Position numbers and translations under genes: made by a program. The notes beneath the pieces were generated by a model. It did no database searches, had not been told where the DNA came from, and worked only from the letters and a program-made list of their open reading frames with translations. Positions 34,301 to 42,500 of a DNA stretch of 49,617 nucleotides are shown here, piece after piece. The stretch is from Verrucomicrobiota bacterium. GTDB taxonomy: Bacteria > Verrucomicrobiota > Verrucomicrobiia > Limisphaerales > JACRJY01. The stretch spans positions 1 through 49,617 of the forward strand of contig JACRJY010000180.1 of the NCBI GenBank assembly GCA_016235585.1, written 5' to 3'. How positions within the stretch are numbered: the stretch's first letter is position 1; each line of letters begins with the position of its first letter.

Positions 34301-35050
34301 CAAGTCCTTATAAAGTTCTGCTGATTGTTGTTTTGACAGCTCATTTCGAGCAGCGAGTAGCAAGTTCGCTTTGTTTGTCGCATCGGCGGCCATTTGCAAT
34401 CTGGACAACAGCACGAAGGCATTGAGCGAGGATACTTGGTTCGCCTGCAAACTGAACCGGCCCAGGGCTGCGTCGGAAGCAACTGCGTGAACGGTCAACC
34501 GCAAAGCAACCGATGACTGGTCGCTGGGAGACATGGGCGCGTCGCGTGAAAGAGATGAGGGTTTGGAAACACGCAGGAGCACAGATGCACCCGGTTTAAC
34601 TTTCAATTGGGCGGCCAGCGCCTCGTTCAAAACCACGCCATCTGCGGGAATGATTGCGAAACTAGGCGGCTGATTGGCGAGCTTCCAAAAAGATTCGTCC
34701 ACGCCAAGGATTTGAACCCCGTTGGCACGGGATTCACCGTCGTTGGCCGTGGCCGTGGCGGGAAGCATGAGCGCAGGAACCACAGTGGTTTTGTTTCCAA
34801 AAAGATCGCGAGTGTTGGCTGAAAGAGTGTAGGCCAGCCGAGTCTGAAAAAGCCTGTCACCCGAGGCGAGCGCCAGGTCTGTTTTCCCCAGCCGCACCAG
34901 CGCCATCTCGCGCAGGCTTTCGCGGACGGAATCGCCCACGAGCAGCGCGCCAATCAGCACGGCGCTGCCCACCGCCGCACCGAGCAGCACGCCGAAATGC
35001 TGCCGCGCGCGAAACCGCAGGCTCCGCCGGATGAGCGTCCAGTGGGTCAT
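31376..35050 (-). CDS. FtsX/MacB-type ABC transporter permease with repeat-derived insertion
   Basis: 1224 residues. It starts MTHWTLIRRSLRFRARQHFG, the usual opening of this permease class, with a first membrane segment at about 20-40 and a large periplasmic domain to about 560. An FtsX core follows (FFLIVAALLLTALLFQFSIE, then the TEVGTLLALGFTPGQVRRMLL coupling helix), a second membrane group around 760-800, another periplasmic domain, and the C-terminal FtsX core with RRGELALLLAVGFQPRALARL. It should extrude or translocate lipoproteins, lipids or peptides with the ATPase at 36048. Residues about 702-751 are encoded by the repeat at 32798-32945 and lie in a cytoplasmic linker. Composition is patchy; the line at 34081 counts 42% GC while other parts are far richer. 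The ATG is 5 bases from another repeat copy, with no Shine-Dalgarno. Confidence 0.9.
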   Translation of the reverse strand: MTHWTLIRRSLRFRARQHFGVLLGAAVGSAVLIGALLVGDSVRESLREMALVRLGKTDLALASGDRLFQTRLAYTLSANTRDLFGNKTTVVPALMLPATATANDGESRANGVQILGVDESFWKLANQPPSFAIIPADGVVLNEALAAQLKVKPGASVLLRVSKPSSLSRDAPMSPSDQSSVALRLTVHAVASDAALGRFSLQANQVSSLNAFVLLSRLQMAADATNKANLLLAARNELSKQQSAELYKDLNYLKATLDRRMKESWELADAELELRELPATGEFELRTSRVFLDTPVIEAAQKAAQTNSAIANLIQTYFVNELRAGERVTPYSMVSAVGGTLSHDDEILLNQWLADELQAKPGDAVSLRYFTVGVGHTLEERTNTFRVRAVVPMTLPWADPELMPEFPGVSKAESTSEWDGSLPIDMSRIRPPDEEYWKKWRGTPKAFVTSATGEKMWGNRFGNFTAVRFLLNRSWSFSADRKWMVVDPPSSQSSNNLPLAVSARESIQKTAWPEAVSGMGPRPPATKSEIEAAILAHLDPASIGLRFEPVREQALKAAEQSQDFGGLFIGFSFFLIVAALLLTALLFQFSIEQRATEVGTLLALGFTPGQVRRMLLFEGAALSVLGALLGLAGGIAYARAMIHGLTTIWRNAVGTSSLAFHATPATLGIGVAASVAVALFTIWLALRKQARQPARALLAGDLECGDSSPLSPPGRLVGPAESRVGGLQNGGSVQFDGDKSPAKSGDESPHSTGGVRKSRANLSVTVALASLVLALALAGWAVAKGDTSNAGIFFGAGALLLIAALAATAARLTKLNFSSAAARLSLSGMAARNTARRRTRSLATVAMLACGSFLVASIGVFRLDENQNSTKRNSGTGGFAFIGESTLPVHHDLNAKAGREFFSLDDKALTGVSVVPFRVRDGDDASCLNLNRAQKPRLLGVKPSSLNGRFSFAAFAGETSLEKEFYWQILQRELLPLKSRFALASNEVPAIADEASILWALGKKIGDTLDYTDERGRVFKVRLVGALANSVLQGNLIIDEAEFVKRFPGESGYRMFLVDAPANRLDDTSATLTRALRDVGLELTPATRRLAQFNAVQNTYLSTFQVLGGLGLILGSVGLGVVVLRNVLERRGELALLLAVGFQPRALARLVLGEHAALLLLGLASGVVAATVAVVPAVISPNAEVPYLSLGLTLGGVLASGLVWTWLATKAALRGNLLEALRSE
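32798..32945. repeat. Long GGAG REP element inside the ABC permease gene
   Basis: 148 bp with 26-base inverted ends (GGAGTGCGG...CCGCACTCC) matching at 25 of 26 positions. It holds four hairpins; besides the two ends there is a 6-bp stem GGCGAC/GTCGCC and a perfect 11-bp palindrome arm GCCGGGCCGAC with AA loop. Reading the minus strand gives peptides ECGDSSPLS and SGDESPHS without a stop. Its inner hairpins are in the opposite order to those of the copies at 35056 and 35833, so it is inserted in the other orientation. Confidence 0.93.
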
Positions 35051-35055
35051 GCTTT

Positions 35056-35204
35056 GGAGTGCGGCGACTTGTCACCGCTTTTGCGCCGGGCCGACTTGTC
35101 GGCCAGGCCAGGCCGCGTTTCAGCGGCCTGCGGCGGGCGGGCGGGCGTCGGCACTTGACGGCGACGAGTCGCCTGCCGACCGCGGTGACAAGTCACCGCA
35201 CTCC
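35056..35204. repeat. Long GGAG REP element abutting the permease start codon
   Basis: 149 bp with inverted ends GGAGTGCGGCGACTTGTC and matching partner, and internal GGCCGACTTGTCGGCC and GGCGAC/GTCGCC hairpins. It lies between the RAYT gene and the permease gene; its end is 5 bases from the permease ATG, so the whole ribosome-binding region of the permease is repeat sequence. Confidence 0.92.
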
Positions 35205-35304
35205 ACGGCGAGATTGTCGTCGCACACCGGCGACACGACATCAGGCCGTCAAAGATAAGTTTGCAGATCATAAAAGTCGACAGGGCATGAGTCGAAGGCA
35301 GGAT

Positions 35305-36048
35305 TCAAAAGTCATCCTCCACTTTTACTTCGTCAGTTTTGAATCTGTAAATGGTCTGCACCATCGCCGGAGTCGCCACGCGTTCGAACCACGCGGAGGA
35401 ACACCACGGATACTGGTTCGCCACCGGCACCAGGCCGTGCTTCACGGCGTTTTGATGAACGTAGTTGAGTCGCGCCAGATACGACTTTGCAAAAGTCAGG
35501 CGTGTGTCCCAAAAGTTGTGCCAGACCTTCCGGCCCTCGGATTGGTCCAGCCGGTTCAACTCGCGCGACGAGTTTGCGTGCAGGTGCTTGACGAACTTGC
35601 CCAAGTCCGCCGACTCCGGGTTGCCGCGCGCGACGAAGTGATAGTGGTTGGCGAAAACAGCCCAGGCCTCGAGTTGCCAGTGATAGCGGTTGGCCAGTTC
35701 GAGAAGCTGGCGCTCCAAGATGGAAAGTTTTTCCGGGCAGGTGAACAACCGCTCCTTGTGCAAGGTGCCGGCGGTCACCAGATAAACACCGTGTTCGGTG
35801 AGCTTGTGAACCGGGGCGTGCGGCCAGGGTTTGGAGTGCGGCGACTTGTCGCCGCTTTCGCCGCCGGACTGACTTGTCGGCCCGGCCAGGCTGTGTTCGG
35901 GCGGTTGGCTGGAAGGCGGATGCGTCTCAACATCCGACGGCGACAAGTCGCCTGCGGAAAGCGGTGACAAGTCACCGCACTCCAAAGCGCGCGATGATGC
36001 GTCCTTTGTTGTCCGGGTGATGGCGGTTATTCGGGTTTCAGCGCTCAT
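35305..36048 (-). CDS. REP-associated tyrosine transposase (RAYT, Y1_Tnp family)
   Basis: 247 residues. The HUH/Y1 transposase core starts near residue 73: VYLVTAGTLHKERLF, the metal-binding pair in FANHYHFV (H135, H137), and LARLNYVHQNAVKHGLV with the likely nucleophile Tyr196, then YPWCSSAWF. RAYTs are single-copy, IS200-related endonucleases that cut and probably mobilise REP hairpins. Residues about 22-72 are not family sequence but a translated REP element (35833-35983), so the protein is longer than usual. The ATG shares its A with the ATPase stop (TGATG), while a GTG 3 bases upstream is possible. The gene splits an ABC ATPase from its permease. The core residues look intact, so it may be active. 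Confidence 0.9.
   Translation of the reverse strand: MSAETRITAITRTTKDASSRALECGDLSPLSAGDLSPSDVETHPPSSQPPEHSLAGPTSQSGGESGDKSPHSKPWPHAPVHKLTEHGVYLVTAGTLHKERLFTCPEKLSILERQLLELANRYHWQLEAWAVFANHYHFVARGNPESADLGKFVKHLHANSSRELNRLDQSEGRKVWHNFWDTRLTFAKSYLARLNYVHQNAVKHGLVPVANQYPWCSSAWFERVATPAMVQTIYRFKTDEVKVEDDF
35833..35983. repeat. Long GGAG REP element inside the RAYT gene
   Basis: 151 bp with inverted ends (GGAGTGCGGCGACTTGTCGC and its near-perfect complement), extended outward by TTT and AAA. It contains the same GGCGAC/GTCGCC and GACTTGTCGGCC-type inner hairpins, in the same order as the copy at 35056-35204. Minus-strand reading gives ECGDLSPLS and SGDKSPHS peptides, in frame with the transposase. 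Confidence 0.93.
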
Positions 36049-36749
36049 CACGGCGAATTGACGAGTTTCCCGTCCTGCAACTCCAGCACGCGGCCCATCT
36101 TTTGTGCGAGGTCGGGCGCGTGCGTGACGACGACGAGCGTGACGCCTTCCTCGCGGTTCAATTCGAGGAGCAACTGCGCGAGGTTTTGCGCCGAGGCGCG
36201 GTCGAGCGCGCCGGTCGGTTCATCGGCGAGCAGGAGTTTCGCGCCGTTGATGAGCGCACGCACGACGGCCACGCGCTGGCGTTCGCCGCCGGAAAGCTGG
36301 CCGGGACGATGGCTTGCGCGCGGCGAGAGGCCGACGCGTTCCAAAAGCCGCTGCGCCCGCTCCACCGCGCCGTTGCGGATGGCGGCGTCCTTCGTGGCTA
36401 GTGTCGGCACGAGGACGTTTTCTAGCACGGTGCAATGAGGCAGCAAATGATGCGCCTGAAAGATGAAGCCGATTTGCCGGTTGCGGAACGCGGCGAGTTG
36501 GAGGTCGTCGAGCCGCGTCACGTCCTGACCATCCACGAGCACTTCGCCGGCGGTGGGGCGGTCGAGCGTGCCGATTATGTTGAGCAGCGTGCTCTTGCCG
36601 GAGCCGGACGGGCCGATGATGGCCGCCGATTCGCCGCGCGCCAGATCGAAGGAGAGGTCATTCAACACGCAGACTTCCGCGCCGCCACCGGTGGCGTGGT
36701 AATGCTTGGCGACGCGGGAAAGTTTCAACATGGGTGCGGGCGACGACAT
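36048..36749 (-). CDS. ABC transporter ATP-binding protein, LolD/MacB type
   Basis: 233 residues from MSSPAPMLKLSRVAKHYH; an in-frame ATG at 36797 is less likely. Walker A is GPSGSGKST, the Q-loop region IGFIFQAHHLLPHCTVLENV, the signature LSGGERQRVA, Walker B LLLADEPTGALD, and the switch histidine is in VVVTHAPDLA. Sequence pattern is that of LolD/MacB/FtsE-type ATPases that drive FtsX-like permeases. The matching permease is at 31376-35050, but a RAYT gene now lies between them, joined to this stop codon by TGATG, so the transposase is likely translated by coupling. Confidence 0.95.
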   Translation of the reverse strand: MSSPAPMLKLSRVAKHYHATGGGAEVCVLNDLSFDLARGESAAIIGPSGSGKSTLLNIIGTLDRPTAGEVLVDGQDVTRLDDLQLAAFRNRQIGFIFQAHHLLPHCTVLENVLVPTLATKDAAIRNGAVERAQRLLERVGLSPRASHRPGQLSGGERQRVAVVRALINGAKLLLADEPTGALDRASAQNLAQLLLELNREEGVTLVVVTHAPDLAQKMGRVLELQDGKLVNSP

Positions 36750-36883
36750 GGGGCGAACGTAGCCGAGAGCGGCGGCGCGGAAAATAAAAAAGCTCACGGA
36801 AAATTGAACCTGTGGCAGCCGGGGTGCGGAGGTTCAAACTTCGGTGGTCCCCTGGTTTTTTTCTCTGCGTTCCTTTGCGAATT

Positions 36884-36929
36884 CCTCTGCGTCCTCTGCG
36901 TTAAACGTAAAACGCGGAGGACGCAAAGG
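36884..36929. repeat. Inverted repeat of CTCTGCG/CGCAAAG type
   Basis: Two 22-base arms (36884-36905 and 36908-36929) match as inverted repeats at 18 of 22 positions with a 2-base loop; the left part also contains tandem copies of a CCTCTGCG/CCTTTGCG motif starting at about 36863. It lies downstream of the CehA-like gene's end and upstream of the ATPase start region. It may act as a terminator for neither gene, given orientation; it looks like a dispersed extragenic repeat. Confidence 0.6.
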
Positions 36930-36952
36930 ATCCCGCAAAAGTCGCGGAGAGG

Positions 36953-39400
36953 CTATCGGTCGGCAGGACTCTCCGCCGCGATGCGCCGGTAGATTTCCTT
37001 CGCTTCCTCGAAGGCGCGCTTCGCCTCGTCACGTTCGGCAAGCACGATGCGCTGTTGCCGCGCGGCCCAGAGTTGATCAATGCATGCAATGGCCCAGAGC
37101 GCGCTCTGCTTCGAGGAGCGAATGGGCTGGCCGGCGACGAGCACGCTGACGGGGTTGGAGTGGAGTTGTGGGAATTGCCGCACAGCCACCCAACTGCTGC
37201 GGGCGATGTCGGCGGTGAAGGTGACCTCGTGCAACTGATCGTCCGCCGACACTTCGCGCGTGGCCACCGGCCGGCCGTTGACGATCAGCTCGATCTTGCG
37301 CTTGCCGCCGACGTAGGGGCGCGCGGCGGTGGTGTCGTGAATGTTCACCGTGTCGCCAACGATGCGCGTGCCCACGACAGGCTCCGCGCCGCCGTAGGCG
37401 ACTTCGAGCGGCGTCTCGGAACTGAACGCCACCTTCACGCGCACCTTCACACGACCGGGCTGCGCGAGGCGCACTTCGTCGCCCGCCGGTTTGCCCTCGA
37501 CGGTGAAGTCGGGCGCGTGCGCGTAACCGTCGCTCACGTAGCTGCGCCCGCGCGCCAGACCTTCGCACCACTTCACGTAGTCGAGTTTCTCGACGCGCCC
37601 AAGCTTCACGTAGGTGCGCCCCTGGCCGACGCGCGTGCCGCTCATGCAGGGAAAGTCCGTCTCGCCGGCGACCTTGAGCGGGAAGCCGCAGTTCATCAGG
37701 TGATACCACGTGTTCCATTCGAGCAGCCGCGCGGTGTCCATCGCGCTGATGAAGTCACACGCGCCCAGCGCCGTGCTGACAAAAATCTCGTGCCCGCCCG
37801 AGTCGGGGACGGCGACGTTCGGCAGTTGATCCACCACGCGGTCGAGGCTGGCGGTCAACTCGACTTCGTTCAGTCCGCCGTCCATGTCCGCGTCCATTTT
37901 CTCGAACGGTTCTGGCAACAGCGCATTCGCCGCTTCGTCACGCGTGAGCCGCGCGTCCTTGTTCGCGTCGGCCTGCGCGAGGAGCCGCTTTGCCGCCGTG
38001 GCGGGCGTCACCTGCATGCCGCTGCCGGAATGCGGGTAGCCGGTGAAGCCGCCCTGCTGCTTGGCCCAGCGCAGCGCCGGAGTCGTCCACGTCGGCCAAG
38101 CCTTGATGCCATCCGCGCCGGGATACACAAGCTCGCGCAGGTTGAGCAGGCAGATGTGGCCGAGCGCCGCCGAGCCGAAGCCGCTCACTTCCACGTCGTA
38201 TTTCATCAGCGTGAGCGGTTCGCTCAAGCGGTCAATCTGCGGACCGAAATACTGCCGCTGAAAATCGAACCCGTAGCCCCACATCAGCATCGAGCCGACA
38301 TTCAGGCCCTCGCCCTTGACCTGTTGAAACATATGCTCCGGCGGCATCCCCTCGGTGGGCGAAGTGTAGTGCGCGCAGCCGGCGGCGTGGATGTGATGAT
38401 CGCCGCTGTAGTAGCCGTGATCCGCCGCGTTGAACCAGCGTTTCAGTTGCACCGCGAGCCGCGCGTCTTTGACTTCGGCGATCTTCACCGTGCGTTTCAC
38501 CGTGTAGTATTCCGGCCCGCGCGACGCCTCCATCGTGAATTCACCCGGCGGTAGCAGCACCGTGCCGCCATCGGCGCGGTAGATATGCCTTTGGAAAAAA
38601 AAGTCCGGCGACAACCGGCGCGCCTGCGGTGGGAACACGTGGCCGCGCGCGTCGGTGAACGTCAGCCGCGCCGTGGTCGGCTGGCCGTCGAAGTCCTTGA
38701 TGTCGAGTTTCACCTCGACCGCCGGGCGCACGTCGAGGAGCACCGGCACTTCAGCACGGAAACCGAGGTCCTGCGTCCCCTGGCCGATGTCGAAGGCGAG
38801 CACCGCCTCGCGCTTGCCCGCCTCGCTGGAGTAGATCAGTGCAAGCGCGTATTCGACTTTGAGTCCGCTCAAGTCTGGCGTCATCGGCGGTGCGTTGAAC
38901 ATTTCAACTTCGAGGAAACGGTGCACCTTGTTGGTGTTCTCGTTCTCGCCGAGATGCAACTGCCGCTCGCGCCCGAGGCTGCCCTTGGACGCGCCCGCAT
39001 ACGACGGCCCGGCCTGCGGACTGTTCACGTGCAGCCGCGCGATGCTTTCGCCGTGGTTGATGACCTTGACGAGCACCGGCGTGTAACCCGCCTGCTGCAC
39101 GACCGCCTTTGCCGGCCCGCGCTGTGCCTTGACGCGCGCCTCGGGATTGATGTCCACGACGCAGAGCACCAGCGGATCGAGCGCCTCCTGCACGCCCGCC
39201 GCATCGCGGGCCGCGATCGCCGCCTGCAACTTCGCGCGCACGTCGCTCGCGAGCGGCGTGCCGAGAAAATCCAGCGCCGCCACGAGCCGTTGGGCGTTCG
39301 CGGCGAGCGGCTGGCCTTCGACTGCGGCAACGGTCAGCGTTGGCACGGCCAGCATCAGAGCCGGCAGCAGCCAGAACAAGCCGATGGCGAAACGGGACAT
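36953..39400 (-). CDS. CehA/McbA-type PHP metallohydrolase with EF-hand pair, secreted
   Basis: 815 residues from MSRFAIGLFWLLPALMLAVPTLTVA (signal peptide); ATG at 39430 is rejected because it lies in a repeat-derived vestige. A beta-rich N-terminal half leads to the PHP-type metal motif GYYSGDHHIHAAGCAHYT near residue 330 and later histidine and aspartate sites (GYPHSGSG, STALGACDFISAMD, FPCMSGTR). An EF-hand-like pair is inserted at about residues 475-510 (DANKDARLTRDE, DADMDGGLNEVE), suggesting calcium-dependent folding. CehA and McbA are carbamate/phosphotriester-type hydrolases; the natural substrate in PVC bacteria is unknown. Confidence 0.83.
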   Translation of the reverse strand: MSRFAIGLFWLLPALMLAVPTLTVAAVEGQPLAANAQRLVAALDFLGTPLASDVRAKLQAAIAARDAAGVQEALDPLVLCVVDINPEARVKAQRGPAKAVVQQAGYTPVLVKVINHGESIARLHVNSPQAGPSYAGASKGSLGRERQLHLGENENTNKVHRFLEVEMFNAPPMTPDLSGLKVEYALALIYSSEAGKREAVLAFDIGQGTQDLGFRAEVPVLLDVRPAVEVKLDIKDFDGQPTTARLTFTDARGHVFPPQARRLSPDFFFQRHIYRADGGTVLLPPGEFTMEASRGPEYYTVKRTVKIAEVKDARLAVQLKRWFNAADHGYYSGDHHIHAAGCAHYTSPTEGMPPEHMFQQVKGEGLNVGSMLMWGYGFDFQRQYFGPQIDRLSEPLTLMKYDVEVSGFGSAALGHICLLNLRELVYPGADGIKAWPTWTTPALRWAKQQGGFTGYPHSGSGMQVTPATAAKRLLAQADANKDARLTRDEAANALLPEPFEKMDADMDGGLNEVELTASLDRVVDQLPNVAVPDSGGHEIFVSTALGACDFISAMDTARLLEWNTWYHLMNCGFPLKVAGETDFPCMSGTRVGQGRTYVKLGRVEKLDYVKWCEGLARGRSYVSDGYAHAPDFTVEGKPAGDEVRLAQPGRVKVRVKVAFSSETPLEVAYGGAEPVVGTRIVGDTVNIHDTTAARPYVGGKRKIELIVNGRPVATREVSADDQLHEVTFTADIARSSWVAVRQFPQLHSNPVSVLVAGQPIRSSKQSALWAIACIDQLWAARQQRIVLAERDEAKRAFEEAKEIYRRIAAESPADR

Positions 39401-39404
39401 AACG

Positions 39405-39454
39405 TCATTGTGGACCGAGCAGAAACGCAATCAAGTCCCTCATTTGCGCGTCCC
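39405..39454 (-). pseudogene. Vestigial 3' end of a second PVC dehydrogenase gene
   Basis: Minus-strand reading gives DAQMRDLIAFLLGPQ and a TGA, nearly the same as the true C-terminus QMADLIAFLLGH of the gene ending at 39528. A 20-base identical core occurs at both places, with diverged flanks that still encode related residues. Only about 16 codons remain. It is bounded on the right by the repeat at 39455-39526 and ends 4 bases before the next start codon. Confidence 0.7.
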
Positions 39455-39526
39455 GGAGCGGCGACACTTTTGTCGCCGTTCAATTTCAAAATGAAATTAC
39501 GAGGGCGACAAGAATGCCGCCGCTCC
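39455..39526. repeat. GGAG paired-hairpin REP element after the dehydrogenase stop
   Basis: 72 bp starting GGAGCGGCGACA and ending GCCGCCGCTCC; the 23-base ends match as inverted repeats at 20 of 23 positions. It begins 1 base beyond the stop codon of the dehydrogenase gene. It belongs with the copy at 24147-24222 by end and stem sequence. Confidence 0.9.
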
Positions 39527-39527
39527 G

Positions 39528-42500
39528 TCAATGCCCCAGCAGAAACGCAATCAAGTCCGCCATCTGCTCGACGGTGACGGTTGCCTCAAGGCCTTCAGGC
39601 ATGAGCGAGAGGCCGGAGCCGGTGAGCGAGGCGATGTCGCGGCGGAGAATGGTGTCGGTCAGACCTTCGGCGCGCTTGAGCGTGAGGCTGGCGGCGCTTT
39701 CTTCCGCAATGACGCCGTCGAGGGTGCGGCCATCCTTGGTCTCGACGGTGTAGCCGAGAAAGTTCGGCGACACCTCGCGGTTCGGATCGAGGATGTTGAT
39801 GAGCACTTGCTCGGGATTCCACGCGCGGATGGTGGCGAGGTTCGGGCCGACGTCCTTGCCGAGTTCTCCGGCGCGGTGGCAAGTGGCGCAGGAGGTTTCA
39901 AAAATCTTCTTTCCGCGAGCGGCGTCGCCCTTGATGGCGAGTGCAGGTTTGAATTTTTCCACCACTTCCTTCCGCGAGCCGGGGGCGGAGTCGCCGTAGA
40001 GCCTGGTCGCGAGTTCTTTCACTTTCGCATCGGTGCTGCGCAGCAGGAGGGCGCGCTTGGCAAAGGGAATCTGGTTCGCGGGAATCGCCCCGGACTCGAT
40101 GGCTTGCAGCAGCGGCAGCACGCGGGCGCGGCCTCCGAGCATGGTGCCAATGACCTCGGCGCGGACAGCGGGCGTCTGCGCGCGCCAGTGGGCGAGCAGC
40201 ATCGGCGCGGTTTCCGGCGCGGTAAAGCTGCCGGTGGCGGCGATGGCAGCGCGCTGAATCTCCTGCGACTCCTTCGGGTCAAGCAGGTCGGTGAGCGGGA
40301 CTTTGATGCGGGTGAAGTCGTCGTAGGTCAGCAGCTTGATGGCGGCGGTGCGAATTTCAAGCGGAGCGCGGGCGTTGGCGGACGTTTGTGCGGCTTCGGC
40401 GAGCAAAGTGTCAGTGACACGCGCGGCCTCGCCAGTCATCCCGGCGCGGCGGAGGCTCTTGCCGGAACGCTTGAGACCGTCGCCGATGCCCACGAACAAT
40501 TCGCACAGCACGGGGCTGGGTTGCACGCCCGTGGAAGCAACGGCGAGGAGCACTTGCTGCATCTCCGGGGTCTTGCCGCGCACGCCCACAATCTGGGCGA
40601 GCTCGCGGATGAGTTCGGTGGAGTTGGATTGCGCCGTGAATTTTCCGTCGGCAAGGAGGCGCGAGAGGAGCTGGTCACTGGAGTTGGCGACGGAACTCAT
40701 TACGGCGGTGCGAATCCACGGCTCGCCCGCGTCGTGCTTGGCGATGGTGGCGAGGGCATCGGACGCTAGCGGGCCGGAAATTTGCCCAAGGGTGAAGGCG
40801 AGTTGGAAACGGACACGGGCGTCGGGGTCATTGGCGAGGTTCAGCACAGCGTCGAGCAAAGGAGATTGGGATGAAACTGCCGGCGAGACGCCGGCAGCAC
40901 GCTGCTCGGCGAGCTTCACCGCGTTCTCACGAACACCGGCGGATTTGTCATTCAGGCCGGCGAGCACGTCGTCGTCGGAAAGTGCATTCAAGCCCTGCAA
41001 CGTCCAGAGCGCGTGCAGGCGGGCTTGCGGAGACTTGCCGGACTTCACGAGTTGATGGAGCGCGGGCGCGGCGGCCTTGTCCTGCCGCTCGAAGAGAAGC
41101 CGCTGCGCCGTTTCGCGCCACCACGAGTTGGGATTCTCCAGCGCGGCGACGAGTTCGGCGGTGCCGGCGCTGCCGAGGCGCGGCGGCTTTTGCGTCTTGA
41201 AATTCGCCGGGGCCAGCCGCCAAAGGCGGCCCATGTCGCGACCGCTGGTCAGATCCACCGCGGCGTGGATGTCGTCGGGGATGCTCCACGGGTGCTCGAT
41301 GTTTTCGCGATACATATCCACAACCGTGAGCGTGCCGTCGGGCGCGTTGACGAAATAAACGGGGCGGAACCAGATGTCGGTCGAGGCGACGAACTCGACC
41401 TTGTTGAACATCGGCTGCGCCTTGAACGTGGCCCCGTCGGGCGTGAGGTGCTCGACGTGGATGACGTTGTTGGCGACTTCGCCGAGGAAGGCGGCACCGC
41501 GATATTTCTCCGGATACGCGCTGCTGCGATAGATGGTCAGTCCGCTGGTGGAGGTGAAGACGCCGCCGCCGATGAGTTCACTGCGCGGCATCACCATGTC
41601 GCGCTCGCCGGCCCAGCGCTTGGCGCGCAGCTCGCGCCACGGCTCGAAGGGGCTGATGCGATACACCGGCAACTGGTCGCCCGCCTCCGCCGCGTCGTGA
41701 ACGGCGCTGCGCACGGCGAGATAGGGATTGCGCGCGAGGTAACGCGCCGGCAGCACGACATGCTGGACGGGGTTGCGGATGTTGCAGAGGAAGCGATTGC
41801 CCCAGTCGTCGAACGAGCCGCCGTAGCGCGCGCCGCCGGACAGGAGTTCGAATTCGCCCGTGACCGGGTCGAGGCGGAAGTCGTGGCGCGACATCACGGT
41901 GGGCCTGGCGTCGGGCTTGTCGCCGGGGCGAATCTGGCCGCCGTTGCTCGAGCCGGCGCCGTGGATGTGGTTGTCGAGCCCCCACACGAGCGAGTTGATG
42001 ACGGCCTGCACATTGTATTTGCGGAAGCCGGTCAGCACCCTGCGCCGCACATCCGCGAGGCCGTCGCCGTTGGTGTCCTTGAGATACCAGATGTCCGGCG
42101 TGGCGGCGACGAACACGCCGCCCTTCCAGCACGCCACGCCCGTGGGCCACGAGAGGCCGTCGGCGAACACGGTGGACTTGTCGAATTTGCCGTCGCCATC
42201 CGTGTCTTCGAGCAACGTCACGCGGCCAATGGGCGCGTCGGTGGGATTTTCCTGGTTCGGTTTGTGGCGCGCCTTGTCGGTGTAAGGGTAATCGCGCATC
42301 TCGCAGACGAAAGCACGGCCGTTCTCGTCGTAAGCCATCGCCACGGGACTCGCGACGAGCGGTTCGGCGGCGAGGAGATCCATGCGGAATCCATCCGGGA
42401 TGCGGAAGGTCTTCGCGGCCCCGGCGGGCGGCGTGGGCGGGATGCCGGGGAGTTGCTTGGCAAGCGGCTCGGCCGAGTGAAACACCGGAGGCGCCAACGT

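Noticed and set aside
36820-36860. GGTTCAAAC resembling a tRNA T-loop
   Set aside because: No cloverleaf, acceptor stem or anticodon arm can be built around it.
12784-39526. CRISPR array
   Set aside because: The repeats are kilobases apart, palindromic in pairs and without regular spacers.
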